A stretch of DNA of 64,000 bases from Kitasatospora fiedleri (GTDB lineage: Bacteria; Actinomycetota; Actinomycetes; Streptomycetales; Streptomycetaceae): the NCBI RefSeq assembly GCF_948472415.1, contig NZ_OX419519.1:2976001-3040000 (forward strand), in the 5' to 3' direction. This document shows, piece by piece, positions 1-9,739 of this stretch; position 1 is the stretch's first letter; each line of letters begins with the position of its first letter. The translations under genes and the position numbers were made by a program. Under the pieces are notes generated by a model. The model was not told where the DNA came from. It ran no database searches and worked only from the letters and a program-made list of their open reading frames with translations.

Positions 1-113
1 TCGTTGGCGGCGTTGACGATCGACTGCTTCTCGATCAGGGCCAGCGGCACGCAGAACACCGCGACCACCACCAGGACCACGCCCAGCAGCGAGTTGATCA
101 TCCTGCGCTTCAC
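1..113 (-). CDS. Sensor histidine kinase, N-terminal fragment (cut by window edge)
   Basis: Only about 37 codons are present. They begin at a GTG (113-111) with an ATG four codons later (101-99). The peptide starts with basic residues (KRRM) followed by a hydrophobic run of about 20 residues rich in Leu and Val. This is the signal anchor or first membrane helix of a membrane sensor. It lies 49 nt downstream of an OmpR-type response regulator on the same strand, the usual place for the partner kinase. The assignment as a histidine kinase is inferred from that context, since no catalytic motif falls inside the window. Confidence 0.5.
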   Translation of the reverse strand, partial: MKRRMINSLLGVVLVVVAVFCVPLALIEKQSIVNAAN

Positions 114-162
114 GCCGGGCGGTCCTTCGGTCGGGTTCGTGTGATCGGTTCTTCTCCGGCGG

Positions 163-837
163 TCAGTTCTTCTCGAAGCGGAAGCCCACGCCCCGCACGG
201 TGGCGATGTAGCGCGGGTTCGCGGCGTCGTCGCCGAGCTTCTTGCGCAGCCAGGAGATGTGCATGTCCAGGGTCTTGGTGGAGGTCCACCAGGTGGTGTC
301 CCAGACCTGGCGCATGATCTCCTCGCGGGTGACGACCCGTCCGGCGTCCCGCACCAGCACCCGCAGCAGCTCGAACTCCTTGGCGGAGAGCGTGAGTTCC
401 TCCTCGCCGAGCCAGGCGCGGTGCGACTCGATGTCGATCTTCACGCCGTGCGCGCCGGTGGTCAGCTGGTCCACGTTGCCGCGCCGGAGCAGGGCCCGGA
501 CCCGGGCCAGCAGCTCGGCCAGCCGGAACGGCTTGGTGACGTAGTCGTCGGCGCCGGCGTCCAGGCCGACCACGGTGTCCACCTCGTCGGCGCGGGCGGT
601 GAGCACCAGGACCGGGAAGCTCTTGCCGTCGGCGCGCAGCCGCCGGCACACCTCCAGGCCGTCCATCTCGGGGAGCCCGAGGTCGAGCACGATCAGGTCG
701 ACGTCCTCGCTGAGGCCGGCGCCCAGCGCGGCCGGTCCGTCCTCGCGGACGAGCACCTCGTAGCCCTCGCGGCGCAGGGCGCGGGCCAGCGGTTCGGAGA
801 TTGCCGGGTCGTCCTCGGCCAGCAGCACACAGGTCAT
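163..837 (-). CDS. OmpR/PhoB-family response regulator
   Basis: This 224-residue DNA-binding response regulator has a receiver domain at residues 1-115 with the acidic pair D9/D10, phospho-acceptor D52 (in VLDLGLPEMDG) and conserved K102 (in DDYVTKPF). The C-terminal winged helix, about residues 125-224, ends in the typical TVRGVGFRF. The ATG at 837 is chosen because it gives the canonical N-terminus MTCVLLAEDD; the open frame runs 34 codons further upstream, but that extension has no family match. The kinase fragment follows on the same strand, so the two form an RR-HK operon. The target genes are unknown; the divergent peptide transporter and two palindromes in the 315-nt gap make it a candidate. 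Confidence 0.9.
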   Translation of the reverse strand: MTCVLLAEDDPAISEPLARALRREGYEVLVREDGPAALGAGLSEDVDLIVLDLGLPEMDGLEVCRRLRADGKSFPVLVLTARADEVDTVVGLDAGADDYVTKPFRLAELLARVRALLRRGNVDQLTTGAHGVKIDIESHRAWLGEEELTLSAKEFELLRVLVRDAGRVVTREEIMRQVWDTTWWTSTKTLDMHISWLRKKLGDDAANPRYIATVRGVGFRFEKN

Positions 838-1152
838 AGGGGGATGGTAGACCGCGCGGAGGCCGCCGATCAGAGGGTCTCCGGCCGCCCCGGCACGCCC
901 GGGCCGGGCGCTGTGAACACTGTCACAGCCGGTGATCACCGCCGTTCCGCGGGCCCCTTCGGCGACAACTGCGCTTTAACGGACATTCTTCGCACGACCC
1001 TTGGGATCACAGGCGATTCTCCGCCCAGGGCGTCAAAATGCACGGTCCAGGGCCGCCAGACTTTACCTTCCGCATACCATTCACGCTCCGCAGTCACCCG
1101 AACTCGCGACTTACTGTGGTGGGGAACCCGAGAAAACAGGCAAGGAATCAGC
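838..1152. promoter_or_regulatory. Divergent promoter region with two palindromes
   Basis: This 315-nt non-coding gap separates the response regulator (leftward) from the peptide transporter (rightward). It contains a perfect inverted repeat with arms GCTGTGA (910-916) and TCACAGC (923-929) around 6 nt. A perfect 10-bp palindrome GGTGATCACC follows directly at 931-940. Both lie about 75-105 nt upstream of the response regulator start, so they could be its own operator; this is inference. A possible -10 (TACTGT, 1112-1117) lies upstream of the transporter. Confidence 0.45.
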
Positions 1153-2661
1153 ATGGCTTCGACCACCCTGGAGACCGAGGTACGGCCCTCTCCCCCCTCG
1201 GGCCGGACCTTCCTCGGCCACCCCCGCGGCCTGGCCACCCTCTTCATGACCGAGACCTGGGAGCGCTTCAGCTTCTACGGCATGCGCGCGCTGCTGGTGG
1301 TCTACATGTCCACCGAGGCGGCCAAGGGCGGCCTCGGCGTGCCGGTGGCCACCGCCGCCGCCGTCTACTCGGTCTACAACGCCATGGTCTACCTGCTCGC
1401 GCTGCCCGGCGGCTGGATCGCCGACCGGCTGCTCGGCGCCCGGCGCACCGTCGCCCTCGGCGGGCTGATCATCATGGTCGGGCACTTCATGCTCGCCGTG
1501 CCCGACAAGGTGTTCTTCTTCGCGGGCCTGGTCCCGATCGCGATCGGTTCCGGCCTGCTCAAGGCCAACATCTCCACGATGGTCGGCCAGCTCTACGCCA
1601 AGGACGACGACGCGCGCCGCGACGGCGGCTTCACCGTCTTCTACATGGGCATCAACCTCGGCGCCTTCCTGGCGCCGCTGGTGATCGGCACCGTCGGCCA
1701 GCAGGTGAACTGGCACCTGGGCTTCGCGCTGGCGGGCGTCGGCATGGCGCTCGGCCTGATCCAGTACCTGCTGGGCACCCGGCACCTGAGCCCGGAGTCG
1801 AACGTCGTCGCCTCGCCGCTCACCCGGGCCGAGGGCCGCGCGGTGCTGCGCAAGGCCGGGCTCTGGCTGGCCGCCGCCGCGGTGTTCTACGGCGTGGTGG
1901 TCGGCACCGGGCACTTCACCGTCTCCTGGGCGATCTGGCCGCTCTCGCTGGCCGGCATCGCGGTGCCCGCCCTGGTGTTCGCCCGGATTCGCCGCGACTC
2001 CGCGCTGACCGGCGAGGAGCGCTCCCGGATGGGCGGCTACCTGTGGTTCTTCCTGGCCGCCGCGGTGTTCTGGATGATCTACGACCAGTCCGGTTCCACC
2101 CTGAGCGTGTTCGCCGACCGGAACACCGCCGGGAGCCTGTTCGGCTTCTCCTTCCCCTCCAGCTGGTTCCAGTCGCTGAACCCGCTGTACATCATGGCGC
2201 TGGCCCCGGTCTTCGCCTGGCTGTGGAACGCCGCCGCCCGGCGCGGGCGCAACCCCTCCACCACCGCGAAGTTCTCCTTCGGCCTGCTGATGATCGGCGC
2301 GTCCTTCCTGGTGATGATGCTGGCCATGGCCGCGGCCTCCGGCGGCGTCAAGGTCTCCCCGCTCTGGCTGGCCGTGGTCTACCTGGTCCAGACCGTCGGC
2401 GAGCTGACCCTCTCCCCGGTCGGCCTGTCCGTCACCACCAAGCTGGCGCCCGCCAAGTACGCCAGCCAGATGATGGGCGTCTGGTTCCTCGCCGTCACGG
2501 CGGGCGACTGCGTGGCCGCCATCGCCCAGCTGCTGCTGGGTGACGACGTGGTCGGCTCGACCTGGTACTTCGCCGTCCAGGGCCTGCTGGCGATCGCGGC
2601 GGGCGTCGGCCTGTTCGCCGCCCGCCGTCGGATCGGCGCGCTGCTGGGGGACGACCGCTGA
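1153..2661 (+). CDS. POT/PTR-family proton-coupled di/tripeptide transporter
   Basis: This 502-residue membrane protein of the major facilitator superfamily, peptide transporter (POT) family, imports di- and tripeptides with protons. The N-terminus carries the family signature around ETWERFSFYGMRALLVVY, in which E-x-x-E-R-F-x-Y-Y-like residues couple to protons. A GGWIADRLLGARRT loop between helices 2 and 3 follows. About 12-14 hydrophobic helices fill the rest. The ATG at 1153 has an AAGGA ribosome site 6 nt upstream (1142-1146); the frame is open much further upstream, but that part is non-coding promoter DNA. It is convergent with hutI, leaving only 6 nt between the stop codons. Confidence 0.92.
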   Translation: MASTTLETEVRPSPPSGRTFLGHPRGLATLFMTETWERFSFYGMRALLVVYMSTEAAKGGLGVPVATAAAVYSVYNAMVYLLALPGGWIADRLLGARRTVALGGLIIMVGHFMLAVPDKVFFFAGLVPIAIGSGLLKANISTMVGQLYAKDDDARRDGGFTVFYMGINLGAFLAPLVIGTVGQQVNWHLGFALAGVGMALGLIQYLLGTRHLSPESNVVASPLTRAEGRAVLRKAGLWLAAAAVFYGVVVGTGHFTVSWAIWPLSLAGIAVPALVFARIRRDSALTGEERSRMGGYLWFFLAAAVFWMIYDQSGSTLSVFADRNTAGSLFGFSFPSSWFQSLNPLYIMALAPVFAWLWNAAARRGRNPSTTAKFSFGLLMIGASFLVMMLAMAAASGGVKVSPLWLAVVYLVQTVGELTLSPVGLSVTTKLAPAKYASQMMGVWFLAVTAGDCVAAIAQLLLGDDVVGSTWYFAVQGLLAIAAGVGLFAARRRIGALLGDDR

Positions 2662-2667
2662 CCGGCG

Positions 2668-3834
2668 TCAGACCTTCCTGACCCCGCCCTGCCACACCGC
2701 GGCGGTCAGCGGGACGCCCGGCCGGTACGCCAGGTGGACGTGCGAGGGCGCGTCCAGCAGGTGCAGGTCGGCCCGGGCGCCGGGGGCGATCCGGCCCACG
2801 TCGGGGCGGCGCAGCGCGAGCGCGCCGCCCGCGGTGGCGGCGTGCACCGCCTCGTCGGGGGTCAGGCCCATCTCGCGGACGGCGACGGCCACGCAGAACG
2901 GCATCGAGCTGGTGAAGCTGGAGCCCGGGTTGCAGTCGGTGGACAGCGCGACGGCGGCGCCCGCGTCCAGCAGCCGCCGGGCGTCCGGGTAGGGCGCCCG
3001 GGTGGAGAACTCGGCGCCCGGCAGCAGCGTGGCGACCGTCTCGCTCCCGGCCAGCGCGGCGACGTCCGCGTCGGTCAGGTGGGTGCAGTGGTCGGCGGAG
3101 GCGGCGCCCAGCTCCACCGCCAGCTGCACGCCGGGGCCGTGGCCCAGCTGGTTGGCGTGCACCCTGGGCCGCAGGCCCCGCGCCATCCCGGCGGTCAGCA
3201 CCGCCCGGGCCTGGTCGCCGTCGAACGCGCCGCGCTCGCAGAACACGTCGACCCAGCGGGCGTACGGCGCGCAGGCGGCCAGCATCTCGCCGGTCACCAG
3301 CTCGACGTACCCGGCCGGGTCGTCGGCGTACTCGGGGGCCACCACGTGCGCCCCCAGGTAGGTGGTCTCGGCGGTGTGCCCGGCGGCGATCCGCAGGGCC
3401 CGCGCCTCGTCCTCGGTGCTCAGCCCGTAGCCGGACTTCACCTCGACGGTGGTGGTGCCCTGGCGCAGCATCTCCGCCAGGTAGCGGGTCAGGTTGGCGT
3501 TCAGCTCGGCGTCCGAGGCGGCCCGGGTCGCGGCGACGGTGGTCCGGATGCCGCCCGCGCCGTACGGCCGGCCCGACATCCGGGCGCTGAACTCGGCGGT
3601 GCGGTCGCCCGCGAACAGCAGGTGCGCGTGGCTGTCCACGAACCCGGGCAGCAGCGCCCGCCCGCCCGCGTCGGTGTGCTCGTCGGCGGCGGGCGCGTCC
3701 GCGCCCGGGCCCACCCAGGCGACGCGGTCGCCGTCCACCACCACGGCGGCGTCGGCCAGCAGTCCGAGCGGGCCCGCGCCGAGGGCGGGGTCGTTGGTGA
3801 CCAGCGAACCGATGTTGCTGATGAGCAGGCTCAT
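2668..3834 (-). CDS. hutI: Imidazolonepropionase
   Basis: This 388-residue cytoplasmic amidohydrolase hydrolyses 4-imidazolone-5-propanoate to N-formimino-L-glutamate, the third step of histidine breakdown. The metal motif HxH lies in [13 protein letters not shown]. Further metal or active-site residues are seen in [16 protein letters not shown] and LSTDCNPGS. It is the last gene of the leftward operon hutU, M20 hydrolase, hutF, hutI, starting 43 nt after hutF. Length and motifs are normal for the family. Confidence 0.95.
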   Translation of the reverse strand: MSLLISNIGSLVTNDPALGAGPLGLLADAAVVVDGDRVAWVGPGADAPAADEHTDAGGRALLPGFVDSHAHLLFAGDRTAEFSARMSGRPYGAGGIRTTVAATRAASDAELNANLTRYLAEMLRQGTTTVEVKSGYGLSTEDEARALRIAAGHTAETTYLGAHVVAPEYADDPAGYVELVTGEMLAACAPYARWVDVFCERGAFDGDQARAVLTAGMARGLRPRVHANQLGHGPGVQLAVELGAASADHCTHLTDADVAALAGSETVATLLPGAEFSTRAPYPDARRLLDAGAAVALSTDCNPGSSFTSSMPFCVAVAVREMGLTPDEAVHAATAGGALALRRPDVGRIAPGARADLHLLDAPSHVHLAYRPGVPLTAAVWQGGVRKV

Positions 3835-3877
3835 GAGGGTCCGTTCCTTGATCGGTCGTGCTTCCGGGGGCGGGCCG

Positions 3878-5230
3878 TCACCGCAGGGCGCCGACGGCCG
3901 CCGCGAGGGCGCGCCCGGTCTCCGGGACGAGCTGGTGCACCCCGTCCCTGACCACGTGCCGGCCGCCGACCACCAGGTGGCGGACGTCGGCCGCGCCCGC
4001 CGCGAAGACCGCGGTCTCGGCGCCGAGCAGGGGCGGCGGCCCGGCGGTGCGGACCGAGTCGAGGGCGATCACGCAGAAGTCGGCGAGCGCGCCGGGCTCC
4101 AGGCGCCCGGCCTCGGGCCAGCCGAGCGAGGCGTGGCCGTCCGCGCCGCCCGCCCGGAGCAGGTCGGCCGCCGTCCAGTGGCCGCGGGTGCGGGTGCGCA
4201 GGCGCTCGTCCAGCTCCAGGGCGCGGGCCTCCTCGAACGGGTCGATCACGGCGTGGCTGTCGGAGCCGAGCGTGATCGGGCAGCCGGCCGAGGCGAGCCG
4301 CCGGGCGGGGCCGATGCCGTCGGCGAGGTCCCGTTCGGTGGTGGGGCACATGCAGATCGCGGTGCCGGAGTCGGCGAGCAGCCGGACGTCCTCGTCGGTG
4401 AGGTGGGTGGCGTGCACGGCGGAGGTGCGCGGGCCGAGGACGCCGTGGTCGGCGAGCAGCCGGGTGGGGGTGACGCCGTGGGCGGCCAGGCAGGCGTCGT
4501 TCTCGGCGGTCTGCTCGGAGAGGTGGACGTGCAGCGGGGCGCCGCGGGTCGCGGCCCACTGCGCGACGGTGCCCAACTGCTCGGCGGGCACCGCCCGGAC
4601 GCTGTGCACGGCGGCGCCGATCCGGACGTGCCCGGCGTTCGCCAGCGCGTCGGCGCGCGCGGCCCAGGCGTCGGCGTCCCCGTCGGAGAAGCGCAGTTGG
4701 GGCTCGGTCGGCGCGGCGCCGAAGCCGGACGACAGGTAGCAGGTGTCGAGCAGGGTGATCCGGATGCCGGCCCGGGCGGCGGCCTCGACCAGCGCCGCGC
4801 CCATCGCGTTCGGGTCGGCGTAGCGGGCGCCGCCGGGCGCGTGGTGCAGGTAGTGGAACTCGCCGACGGCGGTGATCCCGGCGAGCGCCATCTCGGCGTA
4901 CACGGCGGTGGCCAGCGCCAGGTAGCGGTCGGGGTCGAGCGCGGCGGCGACCTTGTACATGGTGTCGCGCCAGGTCCAGAACGTCCCGGAGCCGACCTGG
5001 ACGGCGCCGCGCAGCGCCCGGTGGAAGGCGTGCGAGTGGGCGTTGGCCTGCCCGGGCAGCGCGAGCCCGGCCAGCCGGACCGCCCCGGCCGGGCAGGGGC
5101 CGCTGCCGTGGACGACCTCGGCGATCCGGCCGTCCGCGCCGACGGTGATCAGCGCCTCCGGCTGGACGGCCGGGCCGCCGGGGTGCGGCAGCCAGGCGTG
5201 CTCGGCCCAGTACGTCACGACGGCCGGCAT
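3878..5230 (-). CDS. hutF: Formimidoylglutamate deiminase
   Basis: This 450-residue amidohydrolase deaminates N-formimino-L-glutamate to N-formyl-L-glutamate and ammonia, the branch used by pseudomonads and streptomycetes. The zinc ligands HSHAFH follow GQAN, and later motifs are [14 protein letters not shown] and [15 protein letters not shown]. The ATG at 5230 gives [15 protein letters not shown], a standard start, and overlaps the end of the upstream M20 gene by 16 nt, which implies translational coupling. A longer open frame exists upstream but is only the shadow of the M20 gene. HutF predicts that a formylglutamate deformylase must follow in the pathway. Confidence 0.93.
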   Translation of the reverse strand: MPAVVTYWAEHAWLPHPGGPAVQPEALITVGADGRIAEVVHGSGPCPAGAVRLAGLALPGQANAHSHAFHRALRGAVQVGSGTFWTWRDTMYKVAAALDPDRYLALATAVYAEMALAGITAVGEFHYLHHAPGGARYADPNAMGAALVEAAARAGIRITLLDTCYLSSGFGAAPTEPQLRFSDGDADAWAARADALANAGHVRIGAAVHSVRAVPAEQLGTVAQWAATRGAPLHVHLSEQTAENDACLAAHGVTPTRLLADHGVLGPRTSAVHATHLTDEDVRLLADSGTAICMCPTTERDLADGIGPARRLASAGCPITLGSDSHAVIDPFEEARALELDERLRTRTRGHWTAADLLRAGGADGHASLGWPEAGRLEPGALADFCVIALDSVRTAGPPPLLGAETAVFAAGAADVRHLVVGGRHVVRDGVHQLVPETGRALAAAVGALR

Positions 5231-6417
5231 GCGAGGTCCTCCAGTACGTCGGCCAGGGCGGCGACCCCGGTGTGGCAGTCGGCGCGCTCGGCGTGCTCGG
5301 CCGGGGAGTGCGAGACGCCGCTGGGGTTGCGCACGAACAGCATGGCGGTCGGGACGGCGGACGCCAGGATTCCGGCGTCGTGTCCCGCGCCGGTCGGCAG
5401 CACCGGGGCGTCCAGGCGGGCGGCGAGGCGGTCGCGCAGCGGGGCGTCGAAGTCCACCACGGGGGTGTACGACTCGCGGGTCAGCTCGACCCGGACGCCG
5501 TCGCGGGCGCCGCGCTCGGCGGCGGCCTGCTCGATCGCCCCGACCACCTGGTGCAGGGTGCGCTCGTCGGGGGCCCGGGAGTCCAGCCAGCCGCGGACCA
5601 GCGAGGCGATCGCGTTGGTGCCGTTGGGTTCGACGGCGACCTTGCCGAAGGTGGCGAGCGCCCCGGCGAGCCGGGCCTTCTTGCGGGCGGCGAGCACGGT
5701 GGTGGCGTAGGTGAGCATCGGGTCGCGGCGGTCGGCGAGCAGGGTGGTGCCGGCGTGGTTGGCCTCGCCGTGGAAGTCGAACCGCCACCGCCCGTGCGGC
5801 CAGATCGCCCCGGCCACCCCGACCGGCCGCCGCTCGGTCAGGCAGCGGCCCTGCTCGACGTGGAGTTCGACGAACGCGCCGATCCGGCCCAGCAGTTCGG
5901 GGTCGGGGCCGATCAGCGCCGGGTCGTGCCCGGCCCGCTCCATGGCGTCGGGCAGCCGCACCCCGTCGGCGTCGCGCAGCGCGTACGCGGCCTCCCGGTC
6001 GAGCAGGCCGGTGGCCAGCCGGGAGCCGACGCAGGCGACGCCGAACCGGGCGCCCTCCTCGTCCGCGAAGTTGGCGATGCCCAGCGGGCGGGTCAACTCC
6101 CGTCCGTTCTCGACCAGTCGGTCGAACGCGGCGAAGGCGGAGACCACCCCGAGCGGGCCGTCGTAGGCGCCGCCGTCGGGGACGGAGTCCAGGTGCGAGC
6201 CGGTGACCACGGCGTTCCCGGCGGCCGGGTCGCCGTGCCAGGCCCACTGGTTGCCGTTGCGGTCGGCCTGGTACGCCAGGCCGCGCGAGCGGGCCTGCTG
6301 CTCGAACCAGGCCCGGCACTCGGCGTCGGCGGAGTTCCAGGCGTGCCGCCGGTAGCCGCCGGTGGCGGCGGAGCGGCCCACCGGGAGCAGCTCCGCCCAC
6401 ATCGCGTCGAAGCTCAC
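5215..6417 (-). CDS. M20-family amidohydrolase of the hut operon (candidate N-formylglutamate deformylase)
   Basis: This 400-residue protein belongs to the peptidase M20 / allantoate amidohydrolase / N-carbamoyl-amino acid hydrolase family. Metal-binding motifs are [25 protein letters not shown] and GAGHDAG; the dimer-domain motif GEANHAGTT is also present. The GTG start (6417) overlaps the hutU stop (GTGA). Databases would call it allantoate amidohydrolase, but no purine catabolism gene is nearby. It sits exactly where a deformylase is needed between HutF and glutamate, and no HutG-like gene is in the window, so a role in hydrolysing N-formyl-L-glutamate is inferred. Confidence 0.85.
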   Translation of the reverse strand: MSFDAMWAELLPVGRSAATGGYRRHAWNSADAECRAWFEQQARSRGLAYQADRNGNQWAWHGDPAAGNAVVTGSHLDSVPDGGAYDGPLGVVSAFAAFDRLVENGRELTRPLGIANFADEEGARFGVACVGSRLATGLLDREAAYALRDADGVRLPDAMERAGHDPALIGPDPELLGRIGAFVELHVEQGRCLTERRPVGVAGAIWPHGRWRFDFHGEANHAGTTLLADRRDPMLTYATTVLAARKKARLAGALATFGKVAVEPNGTNAIASLVRGWLDSRAPDERTLHQVVGAIEQAAAERGARDGVRVELTRESYTPVVDFDAPLRDRLAARLDAPVLPTGAGHDAGILASAVPTAMLFVRNPSGVSHSPAEHAERADCHTGVAALADVLEDLACRPS

Positions 6418-8081
6418 AGCTCGTTCATGGGGACGCGCACCCCGCGCTCCGCCGCGACCTCGTCCGCCCGGTCGTAGCCCGCGTCGACGTGCCGGATGAC
6501 GCCCATGCCGGGGTCGTTGGTCAGCACCCGGCGGATCTTCTCGCCGGCCAGCGCGGTGCCGTCGGCGACGGTGACCTGCCCGGCGTGGATCGAGCGGCCG
6601 ATGCCGACGCCGCCGCCGTGGTGGATCGAGACCCAGGAGGCGCCGGAGGCGACGTTGACCATGGCGTTGAGCAGCGGCCAGTCGGCGATCGCGTCCGAGC
6701 CGTCGAGCATCGCCTCGGTCTCCCGGTAGGGGGAGGCCACCGAGCCGCAGTCCAGGTGGTCGCGGCCGATCACGATCGGGGCGGACAGCTCGCCGGAGGC
6801 CACCATGTCGTTGAACCGCTCGCCGGCCTTGTCGCGCTCGCCGTAGCCGAGCCAGCAGATCCGCGCGGGCAGGCCCTGGAAGTGCACCTTCTCCTGGGCC
6901 ATCCTGATCCAGCGGTGCAGCGACTCGTTCTCCGGGAACAGGTCGAGGACGGCCCGGTCGGTCTTGTGGATGTCCTGCGGGTCACCGGAGAGCGCGGCCC
7001 AGCGGAACGGGCCCTTCCCCTCGCAGAACAGCGGCCGGATGTACGCGGGGACGAAGCCGGGGAAGGCGAACGCCCGCTCGTACCCGGCGAGTTGCGCCTC
7101 GCCGCGGATCGAGTTGCCGTAGTCGAAGACCTCCGCGCCGCGGTCCTGGAAGCCGACCATCGCCTCCACGTGCCGGGCCATCGACTCCCGGGCCCGGGTG
7201 GTGAACTCGGCGGGCTTCTCGGCCGCGTAGGCCGCCATGTCCTCGAAGGCGACGCCGGTGGGCAGGTAGGCGAGCGGGTCGTGGGCGCTGGTCTGGTCGG
7301 TGACGATGTCGATCGGGGCGTCCGCGGCGAGCAGCTGCGGCAGCAGGTCGGCGGCGTTGCCGAGCAGGCCGATCGAGAGCGGCTGCCGCCTGTCGCGGGC
7401 CTCGACGGCCAGCTGGAGCGCGTGGTCGACGCCGGTCGCCTCGACGTCGAGGTAGCGGTGCTCGATCCGGCGGGCGATCCGGGACGGGTCGCAGTCGACG
7501 CAGATCGCCACGCCGCCGTTCATGGTGACGGCCAGCGGCTGGGCGCCGCCCATGCCGCCGAGCCCGGCGGTGAGCGTGACGGTGCCCGCCAGGGTGCCGC
7601 CGAAGCGCTTGTTCGCCACCGCGGCGAAGGTCTCGTAGGTGCCCTGGAGGATGCCCTGGGTGCCGATGTAGATCCACGAACCGGCGGTCATCTGGCCGTA
7701 CATGGTGAGGCCGAGCGACTCCAGGCGGCGGAACTCCTCCCAGTTCGCCCAGTCCCCGACCAGGTTGGAGTTGGCGATCAGCACCCGCGGCGCCCACTCG
7801 TGGGTCTGCATCACGCCGACCGGGCGGCCGGACTGCACCAGCATGGTCTCGTCCTGCTTGAGGTCCCGCAGGGTCCGCACCATCGCGTCGAAGGAGCGCC
7901 AGTCCCGGGCCGCCTTGCCGGTGCCGCCGTAGACCACCAGCTTGGACGGGTGCTCGGCGACCTCCGGGTCCAGGTTGTTCATCAGCATCCGCAGGGCGGC
8001 CTCCTGCTGCCAGCCCCGCGCGCTCAGCCCGGTGCCCCGCGCCGCGCGGACCTCGCGCGGGCCGTTCGCCTGCTCTGCCAT
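6414..8081 (-). CDS. hutU: Urocanate hydratase (urocanase)
   Basis: This 555-residue cytoplasmic NAD+-dependent enzyme converts urocanate to imidazolonepropionate. The protein shows [13 protein letters not shown], the Rossmann-like [14 protein letters not shown], and the catalytic region [12 protein letters not shown] followed by [17 protein letters not shown]. The ATG at 8081 ([11 protein letters not shown]) is preferred over an ATG ten codons upstream because a perfect AAGGAGG (8089-8095, minus strand) sits 7 nt before it. It is the first gene of the hutU-M20-hutF-hutI operon, so the operon promoter should lie in 8096-8240. No close copy of the hutH start-codon palindrome is seen there. Confidence 0.95.
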   Translation of the reverse strand: MAEQANGPREVRAARGTGLSARGWQQEAALRMLMNNLDPEVAEHPSKLVVYGGTGKAARDWRSFDAMVRTLRDLKQDETMLVQSGRPVGVMQTHEWAPRVLIANSNLVGDWANWEEFRRLESLGLTMYGQMTAGSWIYIGTQGILQGTYETFAAVANKRFGGTLAGTVTLTAGLGGMGGAQPLAVTMNGGVAICVDCDPSRIARRIEHRYLDVEATGVDHALQLAVEARDRRQPLSIGLLGNAADLLPQLLAADAPIDIVTDQTSAHDPLAYLPTGVAFEDMAAYAAEKPAEFTTRARESMARHVEAMVGFQDRGAEVFDYGNSIRGEAQLAGYERAFAFPGFVPAYIRPLFCEGKGPFRWAALSGDPQDIHKTDRAVLDLFPENESLHRWIRMAQEKVHFQGLPARICWLGYGERDKAGERFNDMVASGELSAPIVIGRDHLDCGSVASPYRETEAMLDGSDAIADWPLLNAMVNVASGASWVSIHHGGGVGIGRSIHAGQVTVADGTALAGEKIRRVLTNDPGMGVIRHVDAGYDRADEVAAERGVRVPMNEL

Positions 8082-8241
8082 GGACCAGCCTCCTTGCCGG
8101 ATGGAATTCATTCACGATGAACTCGACTGAATATATCCAAACAGCACCGGCCCGACCAGAGTCCCGCGCCCGCGCCGACGCGAACCGCCTGGGCGGCGCG
8201 GGCGGTGCGGACGGTCGTGAAGCGGTCAGGCCGGACGGCCG

Positions 8242-8583
8242 TCAGGCGGCCTCGTCGCCGTCCCAGTCGATGCCGATCTCGGCCAGCCAGCGGCGGTCGG
8301 CCGCGTCGGGTTCGGGGTTCGGTTGGCCGGGGCGGGTCGGGGGGCGCGGGATGTGCTGGACCGGGCCGACGCCGTAGCGGGCGGCGGCGGCCTCGGCGGC
8401 GGGGTCACCGGGTTCCAGGACGCCGATGTGGACGGCCTCCTCGTCGCCGGGGTCGAGGACGGTCAGTTCGGGGTGCGGCGGGCGGCGCAGGGCGATGCGG
8501 CGGCCGCAGAGCGGGCAGGACCATTCGTCGGCCCCGGAACCGAGCCGTCCGGTGAGTCTCATCTGGTGGATCGGCGGTGGCAT
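8242..8583 (-). CDS. Small uncharacterised protein with one CxxC motif
   Basis: This 113-residue soluble protein of unknown function has a single CPLCGRRI motif near residue 23, as in zinc-knuckle proteins. An acidic middle and a C-terminal tail RRWLAEIGIDWDGDEAA follow. The start at 8583 (MPPPIHQMRL) follows a purine-rich GGGGGAAG; a second Met eight codons in is possible. It is transcribed with the same polarity as hutU, 160 nt upstream of it, and lies between the RpiR regulator and the hut operon. A link with histidine use is only positional. Confidence 0.7.
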   Translation of the reverse strand: MPPPIHQMRLTGRLGSGADEWSCPLCGRRIALRRPPHPELTVLDPGDEEAVHIGVLEPGDPAAEAAAARYGVGPVQHIPRPPTRPGQPNPEPDAADRRWLAEIGIDWDGDEAA

Positions 8584-8687
8584 GGGACTTCCCCCGTCCG
8601 AGCTGTCTTTCTCCCTGTCCAGAGAGATGCCCGCCCACCACCCGTCGTCAACCCGACGAGAAGGTGTCATTCGGCAAACAAAGGGTG

Positions 8688-9560
8688 TCAGTCCAGGAAG
8701 AGTTGACGGGCCGTCGCGGACTGCTCGATGGCCTCCAGCCGGGCTTCGGCGCCCGGCAGTTCGTCGCACATGGCCTGGAGCAGGACCCGGCCGAGCATCA
8801 TCGGCGCGCACGCGGTGTCGAAGACCAGGCCGGTGCCGACGGCAGCGGGCAGCAGCGCGTCGGAGAGCTTGGCGACCGGCGCGAACGCCGAGTCGGCGAC
8901 GGTGAGCACGGTCAGGCCGCACTCCCGGGCCACCGCGAGGGCGTCCATCAGCTCGCGCGGGTAGCGCGGCAGGGCGAAGCAGAGCAGCGCGGTGGCCCCG
9001 GCGGCGGCGGCCTGCTCCAGCCGGTCGGCGAGCATCGAGCCGCCCTCGTCGAGCAGCCGGACGTCGGGGTGCACCTTGCCGGCGAAGTACGCGAAGCCGC
9101 GGGCCTGCGCGGAGGCGGCCCGCAGGCCGAGCACCGGCAGCGGGCGGGAGGCGGCCAGCACCCGGGCGGCCCGGACGATCGGGGCCGGGTCGGCGAGCAG
9201 TTCGGCGAGGTGGCGCAGGTGCTCGATCTCGGCCAGCACGGCCTGCTGGTGCTCGTTGCGCACCACGTCGTGGTGGCTCTCGGGGGTGCCCGGTTCGCCG
9301 ACGCCGAGTTCGCGCAGCTGCTTGCGCAGCGCCGGGTAGCCGTCGTAGCCGAGCGCGACCGCGAACCTGGTCACCGACGGCTGGCTGACCCCGGCGAGTT
9401 CGGCGACCTCGACGCTGGACAGGAACGGCGCCTCGGCGGCGTGCCGGACCAGCGAGTGCGCGATCCGGCGCTGGGTGGGGGTCAGCCGGTGGCCCTCGAA
9501 GAGGTGGAGCAGCCGGGCGGAGGGGCCGGTGGCGGTGCCGGTCTCGTCCAGGGCGGTCAT
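8688..9560 (-). CDS. RpiR/MurR-family transcriptional regulator (HTH-SIS)
   Basis: This 290-residue regulator has an N-terminal helix-turn-helix at about residues 20-90 (SSVEVAELAGVSQPSVTRFAVALGYDGYPALRKQL). A SIS sugar-phosphate-type sensing domain covers about residues 125-270. The ATG at 9560 (MTALDETG) has GGAGG 8 nt upstream. It lies between hutH and the hutU operon, all on the minus strand, which makes it the leading candidate for a local histidine-utilisation regulator. RpiR proteins usually sense phosphosugars, so the ligand here is not predictable from sequence. Confidence 0.88.
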   Translation of the reverse strand: MTALDETGTATGPSARLLHLFEGHRLTPTQRRIAHSLVRHAAEAPFLSSVEVAELAGVSQPSVTRFAVALGYDGYPALRKQLRELGVGEPGTPESHHDVVRNEHQQAVLAEIEHLRHLAELLADPAPIVRAARVLAASRPLPVLGLRAASAQARGFAYFAGKVHPDVRLLDEGGSMLADRLEQAAAAGATALLCFALPRYPRELMDALAVARECGLTVLTVADSAFAPVAKLSDALLPAAVGTGLVFDTACAPMMLGRVLLQAMCDELPGAEARLEAIEQSATARQLFLD

Positions 9561-9739
9561 GTGCGGTACCTCCACGCTCGGTCGGGCGGTCGCCGGTGGC
9601 TTCGACGGTGGGACGACTGTGGCGCAGTCCCGGCAGGTGGGCAATCGCGTTTCGACTGGCGGGACGGGCGGGTCCGGAGGCCGGTGGGCCGGTTCCGGTG
9701 GGTGCGCCCGCCCGTCCCGCCAGGGGTCGGGGGCAGGGG

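Noticed and set aside
259..1152. Upstream extension of the peptide transporter frame by about 298 codons
   Set aside because: It runs antisense through the response regulator and over promoter DNA; the ATG at 1153 has a good ribosome site.
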